64,000 nucleotides of DNA from DAOUBP01 sp964474695 (lineage in GTDB: Bacteria; Chloroflexota; Anaerolineae; CG2-30-64-16): NCBI GenBank assembly GCA_964474695.1, contig CAYYTK010000001.1:124001-188000 (forward strand), read 5' to 3'. Both the position numbers and the translations under genes were made by a program. The number at the start of each line of letters is the position of its first letter. The first letter of the stretch is position 1. Positions 34,822-42,686 of the stretch are shown in pieces. The notes under the pieces are model-generated. The model ran no database searches. It saw nothing but the letters and a program-made list of their open reading frames with translations, and had not been told where the DNA came from.

Positions 34822-35790
34822 TCATGCTGTCAGAACCAGCTTGCCCGTCGTCCCGCGGCCGGCCAGCGCGATGTGCGCGTCGGCCGCCTGGGCCAGGGGA
34901 TAGATGCCGCCGATACGGAAGGTCAGCGTCCCAGCGACGGCCATATCGAACACGGCGCAGGCGTAGGCCAGGTATTTCTCACGCTCGCGGACATAGGCGA
35001 ACACGGAGGGCCGGGTGACGAACGCCGAGCGCATCCCGCCCAGGCGCTGGATGTCGAGCGGCGCGGGGAAACCGCTGGACTGGCCGAAGCTGATCAACAT
35101 GCCCAACGGCGCCAGGCACTCCAGGCTGCGGTCGAAGGTGTCTTTGCCCACCGAATCGTAGACGACGTTCACTCCTCCGCCGCCGGTGATGCGCTTAACC
35201 TCCGCCAGGAAGTCGTGCTCCGTGTAGAGGATGACCTCGTCCGCACCCGCCGCGCGCGCCAGCGCGGCCTTTTCCCCGGTGGAGGTGGTGCCGATCACGA
35301 ACGCGCCCGCGGCCTTGGCCATCTGGCACAGCAGCAGGCCGACCCCGCCGGCCGCGGCGTGCACCAGGCAGCGGTCGCCGGGCTTGAGCGGATAGGTGAT
35401 GTGGCTCAGCACGTAAGCGGTGACGCCCTGCACCATGGCCGCGGCGCCCTGCTCGAAGCTGAGCGCGGGAGGCAGCGGGGCCAGCTTATCGGCCGGCGCG
35501 AGTGCGTACTCGGCGTAGCAGCCGGACGCGCCGAAGAAGGCGACGCGGTCGCCCGGCGCGGCCTCACTCACGCCCTCGCCGACCGCCTCCACCACGCCCG
35601 CGGCCTCTCCGCCCGGGATGGCGGGCAGCGGCACCTTATACCAGCCCGCGCGCTGATAGATGTCGATGAAGTTGACGCCTGCGGCGGCCACTCTGATCAG
35701 GGCCTGGCCCGGCCCCGGGACCGGCGCGGGGCGCTCTTCGAGCTTTAGTACTTCGGGTCCGCCGAATTCGGTGTAAACGATCGCTTTCAT
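34822..35790 (-). CDS. NADPH:quinone oxidoreductase (zinc-free MDR)
   Basis: A 322-residue medium-chain reductase of the quinone oxidoreductase type. It has the GroES-like N-terminal fold (GVNFIDIYQRAGWYKVPLP), the GGEAAGVVEAVG segment, and the Rossmann motif AAAGGVGLLLCQMA for NADPH. The zinc ligands of alcohol dehydrogenases are absent. The length matches Qor exactly. A TGCTATAAT promoter element lies about 40 bases upstream. Confidence 0.9.
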   Translation of the reverse strand: MKAIVYTEFGGPEVLKLEERPAPVPGPGQALIRVAAAGVNFIDIYQRAGWYKVPLPAIPGGEAAGVVEAVGEGVSEAAPGDRVAFFGASGCYAEYALAPADKLAPLPPALSFEQGAAAMVQGVTAYVLSHITYPLKPGDRCLVHAAAGGVGLLLCQMAKAAGAFVIGTTSTGEKAALARAAGADEVILYTEHDFLAEVKRITGGGGVNVVYDSVGKDTFDRSLECLAPLGMLISFGQSSGFPAPLDIQRLGGMRSAFVTRPSVFAYVREREKYLAYACAVFDMAVAGTLTFRIGGIYPLAQAADAHIALAGRGTTGKLVLTA

Positions 35791-35829
35791 GGATGCTCTC
35801 CATTTTTGAGGTCAAACGATGCGAGTATA

Positions 35830-35838
35830 ATTATAGCA
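35830..35838 (-). promoter_or_regulatory. Extended -10 promoter for the quinone oxidoreductase gene
   Basis: TGCTATAAT on the minus strand, 40 bases before the ATG at 35790, with no clear -35. Confidence 0.6.
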
Positions 35839-35860
35839 TAGTCTGCGCAGGCGCAGATAC

Positions 35861-35994
35861 CTTGTAGCGCAATTCGCTGGATTGCGGCCCGTCACATGCC
35901 GGCGGCCGCATGCGCAATCTGGCAGATTGCGCCACATACCCGTACCGCAATCCGCTGGATTGCGCCTGAACAATCCAGCGGATTGTTCTACAAG
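35861..35994. repeat. Composite array of four GCAATCC-type palindromes with terminal repeats
   Basis: Four palindromes follow one another: 35868-35886, 35912-35932, 35946-35964 and 35969-35987. The outer ends CTTGTAG and CTACAAG (35861-35867 and 35988-35994) are inverted repeats, so the whole 134 bases looks like one unit. It fills most of the gap between the divergent quinone oxidoreductase and UDG-like genes. Confidence 0.8.
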
Positions 35995-36026
35995 ACTGCT
36001 GGCCCATTTTCCAGGAGGGGACCCCC

Positions 36027-36641
36027 ATGCAACCCAGTACCTGCATCGGCTGCAAGACCTTCCCGTGCACGGACGTCAACCACGCGGGTTACGCCGTGCC
36101 GGGCATCGACCTCGATCCTGCCCGAGTTTCGATTATCCTGATCTCCGAGGCCGCGCCGGCCGATCCGGCCGACGCCTACTACGCGGCCGCGAATCCGCTT
36201 TTCGCGCAGACCACCGTGCAGGCATTCCGGGACGCGGGCGCGCAGGTTTCGTCGATCGGGGAGATCCTTGACCTGGGCATCTACCTCACCACCGCGGTCA
36301 AGTGCGCCAAGACCGGCTACGGCATCGCGACGGCCACGGTGCGTGAGTGTTCACAGATCCTGGCGGAGGAGATCGCCCTCTTCCCGAACGTGAGGGCATA
36401 TCTGCTGATGGGGGATGTGGCGATTGGGGCGGTCAACGCGATCGCGCGCCGCGCCGGGGAGCCGCGGGCCATCCCGGCCGGCTCGACCTACAAGATTCGC
36501 GGGCCGGCGTATTTCTTCCGCGGGGCGCGAGTCCTCCCATCCTACTTGCAGGCGGGGCCGAGCTTCTTCATCGAGAAGAGCAAGCGGAAGATGATCGCGG
36601 AGGACATTGCGGCCGCAATGCAACTGCTGCGGCCAGAATGA
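36027..36641 (+). CDS. Uracil-DNA glycosylase superfamily Fe-S protein, divergent
   Basis: A 204-residue protein that resembles family 4 uracil-DNA glycosylases. Cys6 and Cys9 (CIGC), Cys93 (AVKC) and Cys108 (REC) have the spacing of the family's [4Fe-4S] cluster. IILISEAAPADPADAYYA stands where the GEAPG motif normally lies. The C-terminal HPSP-type motif is replaced by LPSYLQAGPS, so base excision activity is uncertain. AGGAGGGG precedes the ATG. It is transcribed away from the palindrome array. Confidence 0.75.
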   Translation: MQPSTCIGCKTFPCTDVNHAGYAVPGIDLDPARVSIILISEAAPADPADAYYAAANPLFAQTTVQAFRDAGAQVSSIGEILDLGIYLTTAVKCAKTGYGIATATVRECSQILAEEIALFPNVRAYLLMGDVAIGAVNAIARRAGEPRAIPAGSTYKIRGPAYFFRGARVLPSYLQAGPSFFIEKSKRKMIAEDIAAAMQLLRPE

Positions 36642-36690
36642 GTGGCCTGCGGCCGCAATGACTACTTTGCTTCCACCGGGATGCCGCTTG

Positions 36691-37608
36691 TTACAGCCTG
36701 GCAAGTTCGATAGCGATTTCCGCCCCCACGCGGGCATTGTTGAACACCAGTTGGATATTCGAGTCCAGGCTGTCCCCGCCGGTGAGCTGCTGGACCCGGT
36801 CCAGGAGGAACGGCGTGACATCTTTGCCCTTGATGCCGCGTTCTTCCGACTCGGCAACAGCGCGCGCGATCGCCGCGGAAATGATGGCGGGATCCATGGC
36901 ATACTCGGCCGGGATGGGATTGGCGATAATGATGCCGCCGTTGAGGCCCAGGTCCCACTTGGCCTTGAGGGCTGCGGCTATTTCCTTGGGGGAATCAACC
37001 CGGTAATCGACCTTGAAGCCGCTTTCGCGGGTGTAGAAAGCCGGCATCTCCTCCGTCTGGTAGCCCACCACCGGCACACCGTTGCTTTCCAGGTATTCCA
37101 GGGTCAGGCCGATATCCAGGATGGACTTAACGCCTGCACAGATTACGGCGACATTGGTATGCGCCAATTCCTGGAGGTCGGCGGAAATGTCGAAGGTTTC
37201 GGGGGCGCCGCGGTGCACGCCGCCGATCCCCCCGGTGGCGAAAACCCGGATTCCGGCCAGCGCGGCGATGATCATGGTGGAAGCCACCGTGGTGGCGCCA
37301 TCCTCCTTTTTTGAGACGAGGAACGGGATGTCGCGGCGAGAGGCCTTGTGGACCTTGAGACCCAGCTTGCCGAGCGTTTCGATCTCTTCCGGCGCCAGGC
37401 CCACCTTGAGCCGGCCGCCGAGGATGGCGATGGTGGCGGGAACCGCGCCTCGCTCCCGGACGATCTGTTCCACCTGGAGGGCGGTTTCCATGTTCCTGGG
37501 ATAGGGCATGCCGTGGGAAATGATGGTGGATTCGAGGGCGAGGACGGGCTTGCCGGCGCGGAGCGCTTCAGCGACTTCAGAGCGGATGTCCAGGTAACCT
37601 TCTAGCAT
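36691..37608 (-). CDS. psuG: Pseudouridine-5'-phosphate glycosidase PsuG
   Basis: A 305-residue enzyme that splits pseudouridine 5'-phosphate into uracil and ribose 5-phosphate. The blocks ALESTIISHGMPYPRN, KASRRDIP, GATTVASTM, FATGGIGGVHRGA and the C-terminal NIQLVFNNARVGAEIA are characteristic. It overlaps the psuK stop by seven bases, so the kinase and glycosidase are translated together. The pathway salvages uracil from RNA turnover. Confidence 0.95.
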   Translation of the reverse strand: MLEGYLDIRSEVAEALRAGKPVLALESTIISHGMPYPRNMETALQVEQIVRERGAVPATIAILGGRLKVGLAPEEIETLGKLGLKVHKASRRDIPFLVSKKEDGATTVASTMIIAALAGIRVFATGGIGGVHRGAPETFDISADLQELAHTNVAVICAGVKSILDIGLTLEYLESNGVPVVGYQTEEMPAFYTRESGFKVDYRVDSPKEIAAALKAKWDLGLNGGIIIANPIPAEYAMDPAIISAAIARAVAESEERGIKGKDVTPFLLDRVQQLTGGDSLDSNIQLVFNNARVGAEIAIELARL

Positions 37609-38549
37609 GATTCGAGCTCCTTCACTTTGTCATAGAGTAGTTGTTCCGACATGGCCGGATTGATGGTGCTCTCGCTGGACAGTGCGATGATGGAGGCGGC
37701 CAGGGCCAGCATCCCCAGCTCATCGATGCTCTTTCCGCGGAGATGGCCGAAAGCCAGGGCTGCCAGGGCGGCATCGCCCGCGCCTGTGGCACTGACGACC
37801 TTGACCTGCGGCGTCCTCAGGCGCCCGGCAATTTCGCCGTTGCTGTAGAAAAGCCCCTCTTCGCCCAGGCTGATGAAGATGTTCCGGACCCCTTTTGCGT
37901 GCAAGATCCCGGCGGCCTGTTCAAGGCCGGCCGCGTCCCGAATGGGCATCCCGCTCAGGATCTCCGCTTCGAGCCGGTTCGGCTTGATCGTATGGACGCG
38001 GCCGACCAGGTCCTTCACCTTGCGGGCTTTGACGGTGGAAACGGGATCCAGGAAGAAGACGGTGTTCCGGAAGGTGGTCAGCACATAGTCCAGCACGCAG
38101 GCGGGGACGTTCGTGTCGAGGATGCACAGGGCCGCGCGTTCGATGACCTGCTGTTTGCTCTTGACGAAATCCACCGTCATCCGGTCCATGATATCCATGT
38201 GGTTAATGGCCAGCACCATGTCCATGGTATGGTCGAGGATGGATAGATAGATTGAGGTCTGTTCTCCCCGAAGGACCAGGGTGTCTTCCATGTTGAGGCC
38301 GATCCTCCGGGCTTCGTCCAGGATCTTCGCGCCATAGGCGTCGTCGCCGATGACACTGATCAGATGGGTGGCGACCCCCAGCCGGACCAGGTTCTCCGCG
38401 ACATTCCGTCCGACCCCGCCAAGCGAGAGCTTGACTTTGCCCACGTTGGAGTCTTTGTAGATCAGCTCGCGATCGGGAAAGCCCTGGATGTCCACATTGG
38501 AGCCGCCAATGACGCATACGTAGGGGTCTTTCCTTTTGCTGTTGGTCAC
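37602..38549 (-). CDS. psuK: Pseudouridine kinase PsuK (PfkB family)
   Basis: A 315-residue PfkB-type sugar/nucleoside kinase that phosphorylates pseudouridine for PsuG. It has the N-terminal GGSNVDIQGFP, the SLGGVGRNVAENL di-Gly motif, and the ATP/anion-hole signature SATGAGDAALAAL with the catalytic Asp. The chosen GTG start has a perfect AGGAGG six bases upstream and overlaps the Nudix stop (GTGA). A GTG eleven codons earlier lacks such support. Confidence 0.93.
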   Translation of the reverse strand: MTNSKRKDPYVCVIGGSNVDIQGFPDRELIYKDSNVGKVKLSLGGVGRNVAENLVRLGVATHLISVIGDDAYGAKILDEARRIGLNMEDTLVLRGEQTSIYLSILDHTMDMVLAINHMDIMDRMTVDFVKSKQQVIERAALCILDTNVPACVLDYVLTTFRNTVFFLDPVSTVKARKVKDLVGRVHTIKPNRLEAEILSGMPIRDAAGLEQAAGILHAKGVRNIFISLGEEGLFYSNGEIAGRLRTPQVKVVSATGAGDAALAALAFGHLRGKSIDELGMLALAASIIALSSESTINPAMSEQLLYDKVKELESC

Positions 38550-39274
38550 TGAAGCCTCCTGACTAACATCAGGAACTCGCACAAGACCATCGCGGTCGCG
38601 CCCCAGACCTTGTGATGGCCGATGGTGTAGAATGGCACACGCACGTTTTCCCCGCGTATCGGCCAGATCTCTTCCTGTCGCGTCGCCGGATCGAGCAGGT
38701 GGTCCAGCGGCGCCTCGAGCACCTCGGCGACCTCAAGCGGGCTTGCTGCAAACGCAGGGCGCTCCGGGGTGTAGGCTACGACTGGAAAGATGCAGAAGCC
38801 GCTGGGGGGGATGTAAAGGGGGGAAAGCTGGCCCAGCACCTGGACCCGCGCGGGGTCAACGGCCAGCTCCTCATGCGCTTCCCGCAGGGCGGTCGCGATG
38901 GCGTCCTCGCCCGGGTCCATGCTGCCGCCGGGCAAGGAGATTTGCCCGCGGTGGGTGTCCACCGAATCGGTGCGCCGGGTGAGGACGATGTGTAGGGGCG
39001 AGGCATTCCTGGATGGATCTGCCGTGACAGAAGGCTGTGCATTGTACGAGCTATCTGCCGCAGCGGCGCGTCGTGGAGGGAATGCCTCGCCCCCACCGGG
39101 ATACAGCAGCGCCAGCACGCCGGCCCGCCGGCAATCCAGGGCAGGATCGAAGCTGCGCTCGGCGCCGGAAATCGGCAGGGGCGCCATGCCCATTTGCGCA
39201 GGGAGGCCGGGGAGCGGGTTGCTCAGGGCGTCGCGTAGCGCTTGTATGATGGCGGGAAGTTGCGTAGCAGTCAC
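38546..39274 (-). CDS. CoA pyrophosphatase-like Nudix hydrolase with in-frame repeat insertion
   Basis: A 242-residue Nudix protein of the NudL/CoA pyrophosphatase type. The Nudix box is GGSMDPGEDAIATALREAHEEL, all key Gly, Arg and Glu present, and LTRRTDSVDTHRGQISLPGG precedes it. Residues about 60-95 are encoded by a GTAGGGGCG-end palindromic element and are not part of the usual fold. The GTG at 39274 has AGGA about nine bases upstream; an alternative start at 39355 would give 269 residues. It heads the psuK-psuG operon. Confidence 0.85.
   Translation of the reverse strand: MTATQLPAIIQALRDALSNPLPGLPAQMGMAPLPISGAERSFDPALDCRRAGVLALLYPGGGEAFPPRRAAAADSSYNAQPSVTADPSRNASPLHIVLTRRTDSVDTHRGQISLPGGSMDPGEDAIATALREAHEELAVDPARVQVLGQLSPLYIPPSGFCIFPVVAYTPERPAFAASPLEVAEVLEAPLDHLLDPATRQEEIWPIRGENVRVPFYTIGHHKVWGATAMVLCEFLMLVRRLQ
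38992..39096. repeat. GTAGGGGCG-end palindromic element inside the Nudix gene
   Basis: Eighteen-base inverted ends (GTAGGGGCGAGGCATTCC and GGAATGCCTCGCCCCCAC, one mismatch) enclose 69 bases. It stays in frame with the Nudix gene. Confidence 0.85.
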
Positions 39275-39428
39275 ATGATGATTCCTGGCGGATTGGGCAG
39301 AAGGCGTGATTCTCGTCCATTCACCGCCGTTCTCTGGCTGACTCCGGCTCAACACGATGGTTTACGCCGACGACCATATCACGCGGGGCGTCGCTCATGT
39401 TTGCCCTCCTGTGCTGCGCCTGGCTGAA

Positions 39429-39456
39429 TTGACAGATAGCTGGCTTCAAGTATACT
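39429..39456 (+). promoter_or_regulatory. Sigma-70-type promoter for the ABC-F leader
   Basis: TTGACA (39429-39434) and TATACT (39451-39456) are 16 bases apart. Transcription should start near 39463, about 200 bases before the ABC-F ATG. Confidence 0.8.
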
Positions 39457-39462
39457 TGGTCT

Positions 39463-39604
39463 ATGCAGTTCGTACAACTCGGTGATTCTGTGCTTCCGCT
39501 GCCTCGCATTGCGTCTTGGGGGGCGCCTGTATAGTTCAACGCGCCCATCGTTCGGATTTTTATGGTAACTATCAAGCCGTGGGCGCATCGCCTGCGGCTT
39601 TTTT
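39463..39604 (+). promoter_or_regulatory. Predicted transcription attenuator upstream of the ABC-F gene
   Basis: A leader of about 140 bases runs from the predicted start to a terminator. It can encode a 23-residue peptide (39463-39534, beginning MQFVQLGDSV) whose ATG would be at the 5' end. GCGCCCA (39541-39547) can pair with TGGGCGC (39580-39586), which would break the terminator stem, so an antiterminator is possible. Ribosome-protection ABC-F genes are often controlled this way by ribosome-targeting antibiotics. The stretch 39275-39428 upstream shows nothing else. Confidence 0.5.
39574..39604 (+). terminator. Intrinsic terminator inside the ABC-F leader
   Basis: AAGCCG-TG-GGCG-CAT-CGCC-TG-CGGCTT folds into a strong hairpin and runs into six T. 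No plus-strand gene ends just before it, so it is more likely an attenuator than an ordinary terminator. Confidence 0.75.
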
Positions 39605-39633
39605 GTGACGCGGGTCTCTAGTTGGGTATCTAC

Positions 39634-39645
39634 ACGCACCACGCA
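39634..39645. repeat. ACGCACCACGCA repeat
   Basis: The same 12-mer occurs twice more at 44639-44650 and 44653-44664. It is intergenic in all cases. Confidence 0.5.
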
Positions 39646-39665
39646 TCACGCAACACGAGGTTCTC

Positions 39666-41345
39666 ATGGCAACCGTGCTCATCAACCTGACCGACGTCAG
39701 CTATACCTACTTCGATAAGCCCATCCTGCAGAAGCTGAGCTGGGAGATTCAGGCCGGCCAGAAGATCGGCCTGGTCGGCGCCAACGGCGCCGGCAAGTCC
39801 ACGCTGTTGCGATTGATCTTGGGTCAGGATGCCCCGGACGCGGGCGCGATCTTTCGGCAGAAGGATCTGACCATTGGCTACCTGCCCCAAGAGGCCCCCC
39901 TTACAGAGTCAGAGAGTGCGGAGCCTCGAACTGTCTTGGAGGCTGCGCTTGCGGGCTCGCCCGAGATCGCCCGGCTGCGGGGCGCCCTGGCCGAGGTTGA
40001 GGCGCGCATGGGCGATGCGGCCGTGTACGGCAACGCGGCGCGACTAGGCCGCGCCCTGGACGAGCAGGCGCGGCTGCTGCACGAGTACGAGGTGGCCGGT
40101 GGGCTGACTTACGAGAACCGGGTGCGCTCCACGCTGCGCGACTTGGAGTTAGGCGATGAGACATTCGATCGGCCGCTGGACGTGCTGAGCGGCGGGCAAG
40201 CCAAGCTGGTGGGTCTGGCGCGGCTACTGGCCTGGGGTCCCGACGTGCTGCTGCTGGATGAACCGGATAACCATCTCGACGTGGAAGGCAAGGAGGTGGT
40301 CGAGCGGTTGGTGCGCGGTTATCCGGGAACGGTGATCATCGTCTCGCATGACCGCTATCTGCTCGACCAAGTCGTGGATCGCATCGCGGAGCTAGAGCGA
40401 GGCCAGATCACGGTCTGGCCGGGCACCTATTCGACCTACGCGGTCAACAAGCAGTTGGCCCGGCTGCGCCAGGAGCAGCTCTACCGGGCGCAGCAGAAGC
40501 GCATCAGCCAGATCGAGGCGGCTATCGCCCGGTTCGAGCTGTGGGCCAGCATTGTGGTGGACGAGCGGCACGCGCGGCAGGCACGCGCGCGCTACAAGAT
40601 GCTGGAGCGCATGGACAAGATCGCGCGTCCCGAGGAGGGGCGGCGCATGCGGCTGGAACTGGGCGGCTGGCGCGGGAGCAACAAAGTCCTGGAAATCGGT
40701 AGATTGGTGAAGTGGTATGAGGATGGCGAAGACATCAATGTCGTTTTGGATGGCGCAGACCTGACGATCTGGCACGGCGAGCGGGTGGGGCTGGTGGGGC
40801 CGAACGGCGCGGGGAAGTCGGTGCTGTTCCGGTGCATCTTGGGGGCGGCCGGCGAGGTTGGAGAGCATCCGGACGGCGGCTTGATCAAGCTGGGTCCCAG
40901 CGTCACGGTCGGCTACTATGCTCAGCAGCACGAGACGCTGCACCCCGACTGGACGCTGGTGCAGGAGATCAGGGATGCCCGGCCGATGTACGAGGATGAC
41001 GCGATCGCGTTCCTGGGCCGCTTCTTGTTCGACTACCTGGCGTGCCAGAAGCAGGTGCGCCAGCTCAGCGGCGGCGAGCGGAGCCGGCTGCAACTGGCCC
41101 GGCTGATGCTCTCCGACGCCAACTTCCTGCTGCTGGACGAGCCGACCAACAACCTGGATATCCCGGCCGCAGAGGTGCTGGAGGCCGCGTTGGAGGAGTT
41201 CAACGGCACGGTGCTGGTGATCTCGCACGACCGCTACTTCCTGGATCGCATCGTGGACCGCTGCGCGGCGCTGGAAGGCGGCCGGATCAGGGCGTTCGAT
41301 GGGGGGTACTCCGACTACCTGGGAAGATCAGGAGAAAAGGTTTGA
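39666..41345 (+). CDS. ABC-F family ATPase (ribosome-associated)
   Basis: A 559-residue protein with two ABC domains and no membrane segment. Walker A motifs are GANGAGKS and GPNGAGKS, the signatures LSGGQ and LSGGE, and Walker B LLLDEPDNHLD and LLLDEPTNNLD. The linker between the domains is Arg/Gln-rich and helical, as expected for the P-site tRNA interaction motif that reaches into the ribosome. Members either relieve stalled ribosomes or protect from antibiotics. An attenuator-like leader precedes it, and the MFS transporter gene overlaps its stop. Confidence 0.93.
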   Translation: MATVLINLTDVSYTYFDKPILQKLSWEIQAGQKIGLVGANGAGKSTLLRLILGQDAPDAGAIFRQKDLTIGYLPQEAPLTESESAEPRTVLEAALAGSPEIARLRGALAEVEARMGDAAVYGNAARLGRALDEQARLLHEYEVAGGLTYENRVRSTLRDLELGDETFDRPLDVLSGGQAKLVGLARLLAWGPDVLLLDEPDNHLDVEGKEVVERLVRGYPGTVIIVSHDRYLLDQVVDRIAELERGQITVWPGTYSTYAVNKQLARLRQEQLYRAQQKRISQIEAAIARFELWASIVVDERHARQARARYKMLERMDKIARPEEGRRMRLELGGWRGSNKVLEIGRLVKWYEDGEDINVVLDGADLTIWHGERVGLVGPNGAGKSVLFRCILGAAGEVGEHPDGGLIKLGPSVTVGYYAQQHETLHPDWTLVQEIRDARPMYEDDAIAFLGRFLFDYLACQKQVRQLSGGERSRLQLARLMLSDANFLLLDEPTNNLDIPAAEVLEAALEEFNGTVLVISHDRYFLDRIVDRCAALEGGRIRAFDGGYSDYLGRSGEKV

Positions 41346-42607
41346 CAACCATCGCAGGACATCCCCTTTTTCAAACGCTGCGGGAGCTCAAGGGCAATCC
41401 GCGCGTTACCGTGCTCACTGAGCCGGTGTTCGGTATTCCCTATAATCTGTTCGCTCCGTTTCTTTCGGTGTATATGCTGGCCCTAGGGGTGACGGACCAG
41501 GGGATCGGAACGATTGCCAGCCTGGGGCTGGTGGTCCAGATCTTCAGCGCACTGCTCAGCGGCGTGATCGTCGACAAGGTCGGCCGCCGCCTGACCCTGT
41601 TTCTCGCCGACCTGCTCTCGTGGAGCGTGCCCTGCCTGATCTGGGCGGTGGCCCGGGATATGCGCTACTTCCTGGTCGCGGCCGCGCTGAACGGCCTGTT
41701 TCGCATTGCACACACCGCCTGGACCTGCCTGATGATCGAAGACGCTGAGGAGCGTCACCTGGTGCACATCTGGACCTGGATTGCGATCTTCGGCGCGGGT
41801 TCGGCTTTCTTCACGCCGCTGGGTGGGTGGGTCGTGGGGCGTTTCGGCCTCGTGCCGGCGATGCGCGGGCTGCTGGTGTTCGGCAGCATCATGATAACGG
41901 CCAAGGCCGTAGTGCTGTACTTCTATTCGCACGAGACCGCGCGCGGCCGGCAGCGCATCGCAGAAACCCGCCACCGGTCCGCGGTCAGCCTGTTCGGAGA
42001 GTATCGCGGCATCTTCGGCCAGATCTTGCGCTCCAAGCCGATCCTGGCTGCCTTATCGTTGATGGTGATTACGAGTATTTGGTATACCGTCAGCGGGAGT
42101 TTTTGGGGCGTGCTGTTCATCGGCAAGCTCGGCTTCCCTGAGTCGCAGATTTCCATCTACGTGATGCTGCGTTCGCTCATCATGGCGCTGTGTTTCTTCG
42201 TGATCGGCCCGCGGCTCACCACCTTGCAGCGCTTCCGGCTGCCGTTGTGGGTGGGGTTCGCGGCCTTCTTCGCCAGCCAGGCGCTGCTGGTCTTCATGCC
42301 GGCGCACGCGGCGCCTTTGTTGGTGCTCAGCGTGCTGCTCGAGGGGGTGGCTTCGGCTCTGGTCAACCCGATGACCGAATCGCTGCTGGCCGTCGCGCTG
42401 GACTCGCACGAGCGCGCGCGTATCAGCGCTATGGTCTATGTGGCCATGATCCTGTTCACTTCGCCTTTCGGCTGGATTGCCGGGCAGCTTTCGGCCATCG
42501 ACCGGGCCCTGCCGTTCGCGCTTAGCATGAGCCTGGCTGTGATCGGGATGGTGCTGGTGGGGCTGATCGGCCGCTGGCGGCCAGCCTTGGCGCCTAGGGC
42601 CGAGTAG
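41342..42607 (+). CDS. Major facilitator superfamily transporter
   Basis: A 421-residue transporter with about twelve hydrophobic segments. The loop 2-3 motif appears as GVIVDKVGRRLTLFLADL, close to the MFS consensus. A hydrophilic central loop (HETARGRQRIAETRHR) separates the halves. The start is TTG, overlapping the ABC-F stop (TTGA), with AGGAG upstream, so it is translated with the ABC-F protein. An ABC-F plus an efflux pump behind an attenuator would suit antibiotic resistance, but substrate is not shown by the sequence. Confidence 0.88.
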   Translation: MTTIAGHPLFQTLRELKGNPRVTVLTEPVFGIPYNLFAPFLSVYMLALGVTDQGIGTIASLGLVVQIFSALLSGVIVDKVGRRLTLFLADLLSWSVPCLIWAVARDMRYFLVAAALNGLFRIAHTAWTCLMIEDAEERHLVHIWTWIAIFGAGSAFFTPLGGWVVGRFGLVPAMRGLLVFGSIMITAKAVVLYFYSHETARGRQRIAETRHRSAVSLFGEYRGIFGQILRSKPILAALSLMVITSIWYTVSGSFWGVLFIGKLGFPESQISIYVMLRSLIMALCFFVIGPRLTTLQRFRLPLWVGFAAFFASQALLVFMPAHAAPLLVLSVLLEGVASALVNPMTESLLAVALDSHERARISAMVYVAMILFTSPFGWIAGQLSAIDRALPFALSMSLAVIGMVLVGLIGRWRPALAPRAE

Positions 42608-42686
42608 CTGCGGCACGAAGGCGGGAAGATCACGGCTTACCAGATCGGGCGATGATTGCCAGATAGGATGTCAGAAGTATCAGTCC

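Noticed and set aside
35861..35994. CRISPR-like array
   Set aside because: The units are palindromes of differing length without uniform spacers, and no cas gene is present.
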